The notes under the pieces were generated by a model. That model saw only the letters and a list, made by a program, of their open reading frames with translations. It ran no database searches and was not told the DNA's origin. This document shows positions 1 to 8,938 of a stretch of DNA of 18,268 nt, piece by piece. The DNA is from an uncultured Gammaproteobacteria bacterium (GTDB lineage: Bacteria; Pseudomonadota; Gammaproteobacteria; GCA-2729495): positions 1-18,268 of the forward strand of contig CAMYJV010000112.1 of assembly GCA_947258805.1 (NCBI GenBank), in the 5' to 3' direction. Position 1 is the first letter of the stretch. Every line of letters begins with the position of its first letter. The position numbers and the translations under genes were made by a program.

Positions 1-2
1 AC

Positions 3-437
3 GCCACGGCCCTGGATTTTCCGGATGCGCACTTTGACGTGGTGTTCTCATCCATGTTTCTGCACGAATTGCCGCTGAAAGATATACGCGCGTTCCTGCG
101 CGAGGCCTTCCGGGTCCTGAAGCCGGGCGGACTGCTTATGAATATGGAGCTGCCGCCCAATGCGAACCTGGCAGCCTATGATCAGTTCTACCTGGACTGG
201 GACTGCTACTACAACAACGAGCCCTACTACAAGAATTTTCGCGATCAGGACAATCGCGAGTTGTGTGCGGCGGCGGGCTTCAACACGAGCGGCTACCTGG
301 AGTTTGTTGCGCCCCGTTACACGTACACGGAAGAGAGCGAGTTTCGTCGCGAGATCGATTCTGCCGCCCGTTTCGATGAGCGCACGGGCACCTTGTCCGA
401 AGGCCTGCGCTGGTACGCCTTCGGCAGCTGGAAATAG
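3..437 (+). CDS. Class I SAM-dependent methyltransferase, C-terminal part (5' end outside window)
   Basis: The reading frame is open from base 3 and encodes the last 144 residues of a longer protein. The fragment begins inside the Rossmann-fold methyltransferase domain: FDVVFSSMFLHELP fits the acidic/hydrophobic strand 4 region, and the following helix ends in RVLKPGGLL, the usual post-motif of class I methyltransferases (Methyltransf_11/25 type). The SAM-binding GxGxG motif must lie upstream of the window. The C-terminal 80 residues are rich in Tyr and acidic residues and probably help form the substrate site; the substrate cannot be told. The stop codon is 14 bases before the next gene, so the two are probably co-transcribed. 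The class is secure; the specific function is unknown. Confidence 0.85.
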   Translation, partial: ATALDFPDAHFDVVFSSMFLHELPLKDIRAFLREAFRVLKPGGLLMNMELPPNANLAAYDQFYLDWDCYYNNEPYYKNFRDQDNRELCAAAGFNTSGYLEFVAPRYTYTEESEFRREIDSAARFDERTGTLSEGLRWYAFGSWK

Positions 438-451
438 ACCGGGAGCCAGAA

Positions 452-829
452 ATGTCACGAATCGAGACCGAACTGCGCGGCAAGCGGCCACGGTTCTTTC
501 CGCAAGCCGGTACCGACGAGACCATCAGCATGCTGCTGGAAATGGCCGCCGAGTTGTGGACCGTCAAGGAACGACTGTACGCGCTGGAACGGTCTGCAGC
601 GGCGGCCGGCCTGGAACTGACCCCGCGTATCGAGGCCTGGCAGCCGAATGCAGCCGAAGCCGAGGAACTGGACGCGGAGCGCCAGCGCATGATCGCATCG
701 ATCCTGCGGGCCATAGAGGCCCGTCACGTGCCGGGAGCACACCTGCGGCGCGCGCTGGATGACGAGGCGGCGGCAACGGACTCAGAGGCCACACCAACTG
801 CCTCGAAAACAGCCGTGCAGGCGGCCTGA
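452..829 (+). CDS. Conserved-looking hypothetical protein, 125 aa
   Basis: I do not recognise a named family. The ATG is preceded by GGGAG about 8 bases upstream, a good ribosome binding site, and lies 14 bases after the methyltransferase stop, which indicates an operon. The protein is mostly helical and charged, with no signal peptide or membrane segment. The N-terminal part (about residues 15-50, FFPQAGTDETISMLLEMAAE onward) looks like an ordered helical core with many Glu and Leu. The last 25 residues are Ala/Thr-rich and probably disordered. Its position between a methyltransferase and a flavin-dependent oxidoreductase suggests an accessory or small-subunit role in the same pathway, but this is inference from position only. 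Confidence 0.7.
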   Translation: MSRIETELRGKRPRFFPQAGTDETISMLLEMAAELWTVKERLYALERSAAAAGLELTPRIEAWQPNAAEAEELDAERQRMIASILRAIEARHVPGAHLRRALDDEAAATDSEATPTASKTAVQAA

Positions 830-844
830 TCAACGAGTCCGGGG

Positions 845-873
845 CTGCAGTACTGTGACTGACGCAGCATAAT
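845..873 (+). promoter_or_regulatory. Possible sigma-70 promoter before the flavoenzyme gene
   Basis: CTGCAG (845-850) and CATAAT (868-873) are separated by 17 bases. The -10 box is good, the -35 is weak. It lies in the 98-base gap before the GTG start at 928. Supported only by box match and spacing. Confidence 0.25.
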
Positions 874-927
874 GGCCGCTGGCCCGGGCATGCAGCCGTC
901 GGGCACTCACCGCAACGAGCCAATCCG

Positions 928-2779
928 GTGCCCGCCTTGACCGCCTATCCCAGCCTGTTCTCGCCCCTTGAACTGGGCGGTGTGCCGCTGCGCAACCGGG
1001 TTGCGCACGCGTCGATCCTGACGCGTTTCGTGCGTGACGGTCAGGCCAGTGACGAGCTGGTCAACTATTACACCAACCGGGCCCGGGGCGGTGCCGCGAT
1101 GATCGTGAGTGAACCCGTCGCCATGGTTTCGAGCAATCGCGACCCCGGCCGGCTGCGCGCCTACGATGCAGGCGGCTACGTCTCGCTGGCCCGGCTGGCC
1201 GAAGTGGTAGAAGCCCACGACTGCCGGCTCCTGGGGCAGGTGCAGGACCCGGGGCGGGGGCGCCACGAAGTCGGCCGCAACGATGCCGCCATCGGCGCGT
1301 CATCACTGCCGGACGATCTCAGCTGGACCGTGCCGCACGTGCTGCAGCCAAGTCAGATTCAACGACTCATTGACGAATGGGCCACGGCCTGCGGACGGCT
1401 GCGTGCGGCCGGCTGGTCCGGTGTGGAACTGTCGGCCGGCCACGGCCATCTGTTTCACCAGTTCCTGTCACCCTGGTCCAACCATCGCGAAGACGACTAC
1501 GGCGGTGACCTGGAAGGGCGAACGCGCTTCGTGCGCGAACTGATCGAAGCAATCCGTGCGGAATGCGGCCGGCCGTTCATTATCGGCGCGAAGCTGCCAG
1601 GCGATGACGGCGTCGCCAACAGCATCGACCTCGCAGAATCACGGGCTATTGCCGCGCGCCTGGCCAAACTGGGCGAGCTGGATTACTGGACTTTTGTCTG
1701 GGGTGCGCACGCCAATTCCCTGTGGATGCACCTGCCGGACGCCCACGGTAAACGGGCTCCCTACCTCGACGCCATTCACTCACTGCGCAGCGTTGCGCCC
1801 GAGATTCCCACAGGTGCCATCGGCTATCTGACCGACCCCAATGAAGCCGAGCGCGCCATTGAGAACGGCACTGCCGACCTGGCGTTCCTCGGCCGCCCGC
1901 TGATAACGGACCCGGCCTGGCCGGAAAAATCCCGTCTCGGCCGGGAGAGCGAGATCCGCTATTGCGTGTCCTGCAATTCCTGCTGGCGGTCCATCATCGA
2001 GGGCCATCGACTGGAATGCGACAACAACCCGCGCGTTGCTGCCCCGGACGAAGCCGACTGGACACCGGCACGAAGTGCAAGACGGCGGCGCATCGTGGTT
2101 GTGGGTTCGCATCTATGACTATCAGTACCTGGCCGGAAAGCGGCACGGCGTTCGCTTCGAGCTGGGCGTCGCCGGCAACCTGTCTAACATTGCGACCCTG
2201 CAGCCGGATGTAGTCCTGCTGGCGGCGGGCGCCGACATGCGCCCACCGGAGTTTTTGCCTGCGGAGTACATCGAGGATGACCTGGTACCGGATCTGCGCA
2301 GCCTGATGCAGACCTTGCAGGGGCGCAGCCGTCGCGAGCCGGGCCGCATTCTGCTGCTCGACCGGGACCACACCGAAATGACCTACGCGGCCGCCGAGCG
2401 CCTGGCCGCGCTGTTCGAGCACGTCACGCTGGTCACACCGCGCGAGCGCCTGGCATCAGATTGCTCGCTGGTCAACCGGCAGGAGATCTACCAGCGGGTA
2501 CACGACTGCAGAATTCAAATTCTCACCTGCTGCGAACCGCGCGACTTGGCGGGCCTGGAAGACGGTGAGATTCACGTGGTCAACGTCTACAACGGTGATG
2601 TCACCGTGATCGAAGAGGTGGTTGCGATCACCTATGCAACCGCACGCGTCCCGCGCGACGAGCTGCGCGCGCCGTTGACAGAGCAAGGCATCGAGGTGCA
2701 CACCATCGGCGATTGCCACGCGCCGCGCTCGGTGATGGCTGCCACCCGGCAGGGATACCAGGCAGGCCTGTCGCTCTGA
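928..2779 (+). pseudogene. Broken NADH:flavin oxidoreductase (Old Yellow Enzyme / trimethylamine dehydrogenase-like, FadH architecture)
   Basis: Intact relatives are about 660-680 residue enzymes with an FMN TIM barrel, a 4Fe-4S site and a C-terminal FAD/NAD(P)-binding unit. The barrel starts at a GTG (928): FSPLELGGVPLRNRV opens it, and GHGHLFHQFLSPWSN (171-185) followed by YGG is the active-site region. C346, C349, C352 and C364 match the C-x2-C-x2-C-x11/12-C cluster motif. The frame ends at 2118, just after RRRIVVVGS, the start of the GxGxxG dinucleotide fold. Homologous sequence resumes in the next frame from about 2108 (IYDYQYLAGKRHGVRFELG) and runs to 2779, ending with the typical IGDCHAPRSVMAATRQGYQAG. 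About 45 residues of the Rossmann fold are therefore missing, with a frame change, so electron transfer through this half should be lost. An isolated barrel of 396 residues could still be made. Family assignment is strong; the substrate is unknown. Confidence 0.85.
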
Positions 2780-2827
2780 TCCCCGCCCGGCAGACGGACG
2801 CCAGGAACTCGCTGCAACCCGAGCCGC

Positions 2828-4510
2828 TCAGGTGTAGTAGATCAGCACGTACCCCGACAGCAGCACCGCAATCCACAAGGCGGTGGTGCCAATGGGCCAG
2901 GACCGGGCAAAGACGCCCTGCTGGCCCCAGTGGCGGCCGGCCCAGCTCCAGAGGTTCTGCAAGCGTTTATCGGCGGCCGTCTTCGCCGCACGCCCGACGC
3001 CGGCCAGAAGATTGAGCAGAGCGGTGGCCAGGTCGAACAGCAGCCGCCGCCAGGTCCAGTCCGTATCCAGTGAGAGGGTCAGCGTCCGCTGCATCCACGG
3101 CAGCAGCAGGAAAAAGGCCAGGCCGGAGAACAGCAGCAGCTGCAGGTAGAACAGCACCTTGCCGGGCTGGTAGGCATTGAATTCCACCGGGTACGGCAAC
3201 AGCGCGTAGAACGGTTTGGGGAAAATGCCCATGAGCAGGCACAGCGCCGCCATCACCACCATCGCCGCACCCATGTTCCAGGGTGCATCGGCGGGTCGCA
3301 GCCCGGAGTCCTTCTGAAAGAATACGAACCACGGGAACTTGATGCCCGCATGCAGAAACACGCCCGCGGATGCGGCGGTCAGCAGGAAGTAAACCGCCAT
3401 CATGCCCTCGCCAATGGCCGCCTCGGAGATCAGCGTCTTGGTCGTGAAACCGGAGGTCAACGGAAAACTCGAGATAGACAGCGCACCGATGATGCCGCAG
3501 ACCGTGGTCAGCGGCATGGTGCGGAACAGTCCGCCGAGATCCGTGCACTTGCTGCGGCCGGTGCGATAGACGACGACCCCGGCACTCATGAACAGCAGGG
3601 CCTTGTAGATGATGTGGGCAAAGGCGTGGGCTGCTGCGCCGTTCAGCGCCACCTGTGTGCCGATGCCCACTGCGCAGACCATGAACCCCACCTGGTTGAC
3701 GATGGAGTACGCAAGAATTCGCCGGGCATCGTTTTCCAGCAGCGCGTAGATGATCCCGTAAAAAATCATCCAGAGACCCACGCCGATGAGGACCGGTTCG
3801 CCGGGAAACAGCAGAATCAGGGCCAGGACGGCCGTCTTGGTGGTAAAGGCCGACAAGAATACCGAACCGGTGGGGCTGGACTCCGGGTAGGCGTCGGCCA
3901 GCCACGCAGAAACCGGCGGCGCGGCGGCATTAATCAGGATGCCGATCAGGATCATCCACGTATCAAAGTTATTAGCCAGCATCGGCTGCAAGTCGATGGA
4001 GCCCGTGTGGATCACTACGCCTTCGATACCGACCTTCAGGATGACTCCGCCCAGCAAGTGCATGATGGCGTAGCGAATGCCGGCGGCCCGCGCCCGCTCG
4101 GTGCCGCCGCACCAGACAATCACGGTGGAGAAAATCGCCATGATCTCCCAGAACAGGAATAGCGTGATCAGGTCGCCGGCAAAGCAGACCCCGACCGCGC
4201 CGGCGGCATAGGCGAGGGCCGCGGAGAGCTCGTAGCCCTTCGCCTGGCGGAAGGCGTACAGCCCACCGACGAAGGCCATCAGCGCAAATATGGTGGCGAA
4301 CAGCCGCCGGACCGGACTGACCTCGATCAGTTCGATGGTGTATTTCAGGAACGGCGCCGTCAGCGAAATCCCGTCGGGCAGTTGCCAGATGACCCACAGC
4401 GTCAGCAGCGGTGCGCCGAGCAGCACGGCGTTGCGCAGCCAGCCACGGGTCAGGGCCACCAGCAACGCGGCGGCGAGCAGGATCAGGCCGGGCGGCAGCC
4501 AGTCAATCAT
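2828..4510 (-). CDS. Mrp-type cation/H+ antiporter, third D-like membrane subunit (D3)
   Basis: A polytopic inner-membrane protein of 560 residues of the NuoL/M/N proton-antiporter family (Proton_antipo_M). Many hydrophobic helices are visible. AGDLITLFLFWEIM holds the conserved TM5 glutamate. The TM7 region reads INAAAPPVSAWLADAYPESSP: the lysine of the usual GKAAxxPxHxWLP pattern is Asn and the His is Ser, although a Lys remains in the next helix (FTTKTAVLAL). A C-terminal extension ends in a further hydrophobic helix. I chose the ATG at 4510, which overlaps the end of the frame-corrected D2 (ATGATTGA); a GTG at 4528 in the same frame is also possible. It is the last gene of the operon. It probably belongs to the ion-translocating core; the subtype resembles D-family proteins that naturally carry NAA at this site. 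Confidence 0.88.
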   Translation of the reverse strand: MIDWLPPGLILLAAALLVALTRGWLRNAVLLGAPLLTLWVIWQLPDGISLTAPFLKYTIELIEVSPVRRLFATIFALMAFVGGLYAFRQAKGYELSAALAYAAGAVGVCFAGDLITLFLFWEIMAIFSTVIVWCGGTERARAAGIRYAIMHLLGGVILKVGIEGVVIHTGSIDLQPMLANNFDTWMILIGILINAAAPPVSAWLADAYPESSPTGSVFLSAFTTKTAVLALILLFPGEPVLIGVGLWMIFYGIIYALLENDARRILAYSIVNQVGFMVCAVGIGTQVALNGAAAHAFAHIIYKALLFMSAGVVVYRTGRSKCTDLGGLFRTMPLTTVCGIIGALSISSFPLTSGFTTKTLISEAAIGEGMMAVYFLLTAASAGVFLHAGIKFPWFVFFQKDSGLRPADAPWNMGAAMVVMAALCLLMGIFPKPFYALLPYPVEFNAYQPGKVLFYLQLLLFSGLAFFLLLPWMQRTLTLSLDTDWTWRRLLFDLATALLNLLAGVGRAAKTAADKRLQNLWSWAGRHWGQQGVFARSWPIGTTALWIAVLLSGYVLIYYT

Positions 4511-6106
4511 CGTAGTAACGCTCGTCACGCTTCAGGATCACGCCCAGCGCTTTTGCCACGACGACCATTGCCACGCACGCGAGGAATCCGTAGGCGGCGC
4601 CGAAGCCGAACCAGCCGTCGATGCCGAAGTAACCCTTGACGGAAGTGCACCGCCGACGAGCTGCAGCTCGAGATCGATGACCGGCTGGTTGCCGACGAAA
4701 AAAGCCAGCGTGAGCAGCGCCGTGGTAGTGAGGGCCAGCACCATTGGCCACGGCGCCTCGCCATGATCGCGCGCGGGCGGCACGTCTTCTTCCCGGAACC
4801 ACGCGCGAAACACGATAGGCAGGAAGTAGGCGGCATTCAACGCGGTACTGAGGATGATAGTGAAAATGACCGCGAAGTTGTTCGACTGGAAAGCACCCGC
4901 CAGGATAAACCACTTCGACACGAAGCCAGCCGTCGGCGGTACACCCACCATGCTGAGTGCGCCCACCGTGAATGCGGCCATCGTCCAGGGCATGCGGCGG
5001 CCGATGCCGCGGAGCTGGTCAATCTCGGTTTTTCTTGCCGCCGTATAGATCGCGCCGGCGGCAAAGAACAGCGTGATCTTGCCGAAGGCATGGGCCACGA
5101 TATGAACGGCCGCGCCCACCTCCGCCAGCGGTTTCAACACCGCCGCAGCCAGCACCACATAAGACAACTGACCAATGGTGGAATACGCCAGCAAGCGCTT
5201 CAGGTTGGTCTGGCGCAGGGCCACCACGCTGGCGGCCAGCACCGTAAAGGCGGCCGCGTAGACCAGCCAGCCGGAACTGGGTTCGGCGAACAGGGTCTCG
5301 ACACCAAATATGTAGATGATGAGCTTGGTGATGGTGAACACGCCGGCCTTGACCACCGCCACCGCATGCAGCAGCGCGCTCACCGGCGTCGGCGCGACCA
5401 TCGCGGCCGGCAACCAGCGGTGCACCGGCATGACCGCCGCTTTACCGACGCCGAATACGCAGAGCGCCAGCAGCAAGCCCAGGTCCGGCCCGCGCACGTA
5501 TCCGGCCAGGATGCCCCCCGGGCGGAAGTCCAGCGTGCCGGTGGCGTTATAGATCCAGATCAGCGCCGGCAGGAACAGGCCGATGGACGTGCCCAGTAGC
5601 ACGCCCAGGTACACGCGCGCCTGCCGGACGGTAGCCGCATCGCCCTTGTGTGCCACCAGGGGATAGGTGGACAGCGTGAGGATTTCGTAGAACAGGAACA
5701 GCGTGAGCAGGTTGCCGGCAAACGCGATGCCCATGGCTGCCGACAGCGCAATCGCAAAACAGATGTAGAAGCGCGTCTGGTGAGACTCTTTGTTACCGCG
5801 CATGTAACCGATGGAATAAACGGAATTGACAATCCACAACAGGGAGGCCAGCGCCGCAAACAGCATGCCCAGCGGTTCCACCTGAAAGGCGACAGGCAAG
5901 CCGGCCACTGTCTGCAACAGCACGGCCTCGGGACGATCACCGGCGTAAATGGCAGGCAGCAGTGACCACACGATCACGGTCAGCGACACGGCCGTGATCA
6001 GCGTGACGGCTTCACGAAGATTCGGTAAGCGCCCGGCCGCCCCGATGCCCGCTGCACCACGCAGGGGCAGCAGCACCGCTGCCAGGATCTGCCACTCGCC
6101 ACTCAC
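4503..6106 (-). CDS. Mrp-type cation/H+ antiporter, second D-like membrane subunit (D2), frameshifted near its 3' end
   Basis: NuoM/NuoN-like antiporter subunit. E141 in GNLLTLFLFYEILTLSTYP is the conserved TM5 glutamate, and GVGKAAVMPVHRWLPAA carries the TM7 lysine and the PxHxWLP motif. GVPPTAGFVSKW is also typical. It starts at GTG 6106, which overlaps the stop of D1 (GTGA). In the sequence as given, the frame ends at 4538 with an atypical, Ser-rich, non-membrane tail after LELQLVGGA. The expected C-terminal helix (YFGIDGWFGFG, then FLACVAMVVVAKALGVILKRDE) is encoded in the adjacent frame and stops at 4503, where it overlaps the D3 start. The shift lies at roughly 4635-4665 and corresponds to one missing base or two extra. 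Corrected length is about 534 residues. As written, the last membrane helix is lost. Either a real mutation or a base error. Confidence 0.85.
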
Positions 6107-7593
6107 AGCAGGTGCGAGAGCAGGACGCGGGCTGCGTCTGTGGCCAGTGTCACCGGCAACGCCGGCGCGAGGCCGAAATACAGATTCGCCAGCGCAGCAA
6201 TCCAGGTCAGTATCAACATCGGCAGTGGCGCCTCCCCTACCGCCACCGCGCCTTCTGCGCGGTTACCGAAGTACACGGTTTCCACGATTCGCCAGATGTA
6301 CACCACCGCCAGCAGCGAGCTCACAACGATCACCGCCACCATGGCCAGGCCCAGCACGCCCTGCTCCAGTGCCGCCGAGATCAGGTACCACTTGCTGACG
6401 AAACCGGCCGTGCCCGGAATACCAATGAGGCTGAGTCCGCCGAGGACAAAGGCCGCCATGGTCCACGGCATATCGCGCCCGGCGCCCGCCAGGTCGCTCA
6501 GCCGCAGTCGCGCGAAGCGCATTCCCAGGCACGCAACGGCCAGGAACAACGCACCCTTCGCCAGCGCGTGGTTGAACATGTGCACGATCCCGGCGGTCAG
6601 GCCCAGCAGGCTCACGAAGCTCGCTCCCAGCAGGATGTAGCCGATCTGGGCGACGGAGGAATAGGCCAGCAGGCGCTTCAGGTTCGGCTCGAAGACGGCC
6701 GCCAGCGAGCCCACCAGGATGCCCAGAACAGCCAGCGGCAGCAGGAAGCCGGCAAACTGCACGTCATGCTGGGCAAGGTTGGCCTGGAAGACGACAAAGT
6801 CGAAACGCAGCAGCACGTAGAGCGCCACCTTGGTAGAACAGGCTGCAAGAAAAGCGGTCACCACGTGGGGCGCATAGGTGTAGGCGTTCGGCAACCACGC
6901 GTGGAGCGGAAACACGGCGGCTTTCAGTGCCAGGCCAATGGTGATGAAGCCGGCCGCCACCAGGATGGGCTTCACATCCGTCACGTCGCCGATGCGCGCC
7001 TCCATGTCAGCCAGGTTCAGCGTGCCGGTCATCATGTAGATCAGGCCGACCCCGATCAGGTAGAAGGTGGCCCCCACGGTGCCCATGATCAGGTACTTGA
7101 AGACGGCCGTCAGCGCGCGGCGGTCGGGCCCGCCGGCCACCAGCATGTAGGTGGCAAGGGAAGAGATTTCCATGAAGACGAAAATGTTGAATGCATCGCC
7201 CGTCACGACGATGCCGGACAGTCCTGCCAGCACCAGCAACCAGCCGGCATAGAACAAGGGTTGGCGCGGCGCCTCGATCTGCTGCTCCAGCGAGGCCTTG
7301 CCCACCAGCAGTGCGGCACTGGAAGCCCCGGTCACGATCAGCAACAGCAAGGCGCTGAAGGCATCGATGGCCAGCGCAATACCGTAGGGTGCCGCCCACC
7401 CGCCCATCTCGTAATCGAGGCTGGCGTCGACCAGGACGACCCGCACCAGGGACACGGCAACGGCAAAGGCCGTGACGCTCGCCGCCGTGGTGGCGGCCCA
7501 CGGCAGATTCGGCACGCGCAGAAAGGCCACCAGGGGCGCCGTCAACATGGGCACGACCACCTGCAGCGCCGGGAGTTGCGCGGCCAGGTTCAA
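6103..7593 (-). CDS. mnhD: Mrp-type cation/H+ antiporter subunit D (D1)
   Basis: A 496-residue polytopic protein of the MnhD/MrpD group in the NuoM/NuoN-related antiporter family. TGDAFNIFVFMEISSLATYM holds the TM5 glutamate (E142). GLALKAAVFPLHAWLPNAY holds the TM7 lysine and the PxHxWLP motif. ACSTKVALYVLLRF carries the TM8 lysine, and GIPGTAGFVSKWYL is conserved. The open frame extends upstream to 7980, but that part is antisense-like Arg/Gly-rich sequence overlapping mnhC. I place the start at the TTG at 7593, which overlaps the mnhC stop in a TTGA and gives a membrane-protein N-terminus of normal length. Next in-frame ATG lies 15 codons later (VVVPM). It is translationally coupled to mnhC and to D2 by 4-base overlaps. 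With D2 and D3 it should form the ion-conducting part of the complex. Confidence 0.9.
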   Translation of the reverse strand: MNLAAQLPALQVVVPMLTAPLVAFLRVPNLPWAATTAASVTAFAVAVSLVRVVLVDASLDYEMGGWAAPYGIALAIDAFSALLLLIVTGASSAALLVGKASLEQQIEAPRQPLFYAGWLLVLAGLSGIVVTGDAFNIFVFMEISSLATYMLVAGGPDRRALTAVFKYLIMGTVGATFYLIGVGLIYMMTGTLNLADMEARIGDVTDVKPILVAAGFITIGLALKAAVFPLHAWLPNAYTYAPHVVTAFLAACSTKVALYVLLRFDFVVFQANLAQHDVQFAGFLLPLAVLGILVGSLAAVFEPNLKRLLAYSSVAQIGYILLGASFVSLLGLTAGIVHMFNHALAKGALFLAVACLGMRFARLRLSDLAGAGRDMPWTMAAFVLGGLSLIGIPGTAGFVSKWYLISAALEQGVLGLAMVAVIVVSSLLAVVYIWRIVETVYFGNRAEGAVAVGEAPLPMLILTWIAALANLYFGLAPALPVTLATDAARVLLSHLL

Positions 7594-7949
7594 ACTTCGC
7601 GATCCATTTCGGTGGCTTCGTGTTCCTCGATCGTGCCGTAGGTTTCCCTGATTCGAACCACGATGGCGAGACCGAGGGCCGTTGTGGAAATGCCCACCAC
7701 AATCGCGGTCAGGATCAGCACCTGGGGCAAGGGGTTCGAGTACAGCTGATCGACGACGCCTTTTTGAATAATCGGCGCCGTTCCCCCGTCTACCTTGTCC
7801 ATGGAGATATACAGAAGAAACACCGCGGCCTGAAAGATCGACAGGCCGATGAGCTTCTTGATGAGATTGCTCTTGGCGATAACGGCATAGAAACCGATCA
7901 TCAACAGCGCAACGAACACCCAATAGTTGTAGAGACCGAGCAGTTCCAT
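7590..7949 (-). CDS. mnhC: Cation/H+ antiporter subunit C (MnhC/MrpC, NuoK-like)
   Basis: 119 residues with three hydrophobic segments (about 8-25, 33-50 and 72-98), the size and layout of MnhC, a homologue of complex I NuoK. LIKKLIGLSIFQAAVFLLYIS and DPLPQ-like NPLPQVLILTAIVVGIS are characteristic of the family. The charged tail after helix 3 is cytoplasmic in type. The ATG at 7949 lies 5 bases after the stop of the A/B subunit gene; the 3' end overlaps the TTG start of D1 by 4 bases. It serves as a small membrane linker subunit of the Mrp complex, needed with A, B and D for cation/H+ exchange in characterised systems. Confidence 0.93.
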   Translation of the reverse strand: MELLGLYNYWVFVALLMIGFYAVIAKSNLIKKLIGLSIFQAAVFLLYISMDKVDGGTAPIIQKGVVDQLYSNPLPQVLILTAIVVGISTTALGLAIVVRIRETYGTIEEHEATEMDREV

Positions 7950-7954
7950 GGACG

Positions 7955-8938
7955 TCAGCTGTCGCGCGCAGCAAAGGCATGGAAGATGGTCAGCAGCACA
8001 CCGGTCACCGCGATGCCGACGCCGGCTTCGATCAGAATGATGCCCGCCTGCTGACCCACCACGGAATTGGCCGCCAGCACCGAGTAGTCGAGAAAGTTAC
8101 CGCCCAGGGCCATGCACACGATGCCGACCCCGATGTAGAGCAGCGCACCGCCGGCCACCAGCGCCTCGAGCACCGGCTCCGGGATCACTTCCAGCGCCCG
8201 CCCCTCGCCCTCGAGCAGGGCATACAGGATGATGCCGGCGGCAATAATGGCACCCGCCTGGAAGCCACCGCCGGGCCCGTACTCGCCGTGAAACTGAACG
8301 TAGAGTCCGAAAAGAATAATGAATGGAATCAGAAGCTTGCCGACAATTCGTGGAATCAGGTGATGCTTGAGGCCACTCGTGCTCGGCGCATCTTTCGGGC
8401 GATAGACCGGGCCGTCGCGGCGACCGGCGCTGAGAATGAACAGCACGCCAATGGCCGCGGCCAACACCACGAAGACTTCACCCAGCGTGTCGTAGCCGCG
8501 ATAGCTGCCCAGCACTGCCGTGACCACGTTGGGAATATCGATCAGTCGCGGTGTCTCGCTCAGGTACCACGGTGCCACGTGCTGGTGGACGGGTGCATTG
8601 GGGTCGCCGAGGGCCGGCTTGTCGAAGGTGGCATAGACGACTGTTGCGGCGGTGATCAGCACGACCACGATGGGCAATCTTCCCTGGACCGGCGCTGCAC
8701 GCTCGTTGGCCGCGGTCAGCGCAAGGGCACCGAGAAATAGCACTGTCGATATGCCCGCCCCGACGGCGGCCTCTGTCAGGGCGACGTCAGCGGCATCCAG
8801 CACGAAAAAGTTTGCCGCCATCAACAGGCTGAAGATGCCGAGCAACATGACGGCGGCAAACAGATCGGTGGTCTGCACGATGGCCACCGCGGTAATGACC
8901 AGCAAGGTCAGCAGGAAGATGCCCAGCAGGATAGTCAC
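7955..8938 (-). CDS. mnhB: MrpA C-terminal region (DUF4040 + MbhE-like) fused to antiporter subunit B (MnhB)
   Basis: 327 residues. Residues about 9-76 are a DUF4040/MbhD-like module with three helices and DVALTEAAVGAG, the acidic motif found near the C-terminus of MrpA. Residues about 130-172 (YRGYDTLGEVFVVLAAAIGVLFIL) match the MbhE-like tail of MrpA. Residues about 186-322 are MnhB, with GLYVQFHGEYGPGGGFQAGA as signature. The protein therefore joins the C-terminal third of MrpA to MrpB, while the NuoL-like N-terminal part of MrpA is not in this operon. The GTG start at 8938 overlaps the mnhG stop (GTGA). There is no sign of damage. It is likely a central membrane subunit joining the small subunits to the D-type antiporter modules. 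Confidence 0.9.
   Translation of the reverse strand: MTILLGIFLLTLLVITAVAIVQTTDLFAAVMLLGIFSLLMAANFFVLDAADVALTEAAVGAGISTVLFLGALALTAANERAAPVQGRLPIVVVLITAATVVYATFDKPALGDPNAPVHQHVAPWYLSETPRLIDIPNVVTAVLGSYRGYDTLGEVFVVLAAAIGVLFILSAGRRDGPVYRPKDAPSTSGLKHHLIPRIVGKLLIPFIILFGLYVQFHGEYGPGGGFQAGAIIAAGIILYALLEGEGRALEVIPEPVLEALVAGGALLYIGVGIVCMALGGNFLDYSVLAANSVVGQQAGIILIEAGVGIAVTGVLLTIFHAFAARDS

Noticed and set aside
2036..2779. A separate gene starting at ATG 2036.
   Set aside because: The first 25 residues are out-of-frame translation of the flavoenzyme barrel end; family-like sequence begins only at about 2108, so this is the second half of a broken gene.
2780..2827. A terminator between the convergent flavoenzyme and D3 genes.
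   Set aside because: No stable hairpin or U-tract could be found in these 48 bases.
4635..4665. Programmed -1 ribosomal frameshifting in D2.
   Set aside because: No X XXY YYZ slippery heptamer or downstream pseudoknot is visible, and the family is not known for recoding. The same reasoning rejects it for the DUF481 gene at 13150-13168.
6112..7641. A 509-residue open frame on the plus strand opposite D1, and similar long frames at 3350-4162, 4763-5599 and 7979-8740.
   Set aside because: They lie antisense to clearly recognisable antiporter genes and are rich in His, Gln, Arg and Gly with no domain; they are by-products of high-GC codon use.
7594..7980. A 129-residue N-terminal extension of D1.
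   Set aside because: It overlaps the whole of mnhC, has antisense-type composition, and the TTG at 7593 overlapping the mnhC stop gives a normal D-subunit N-terminus.
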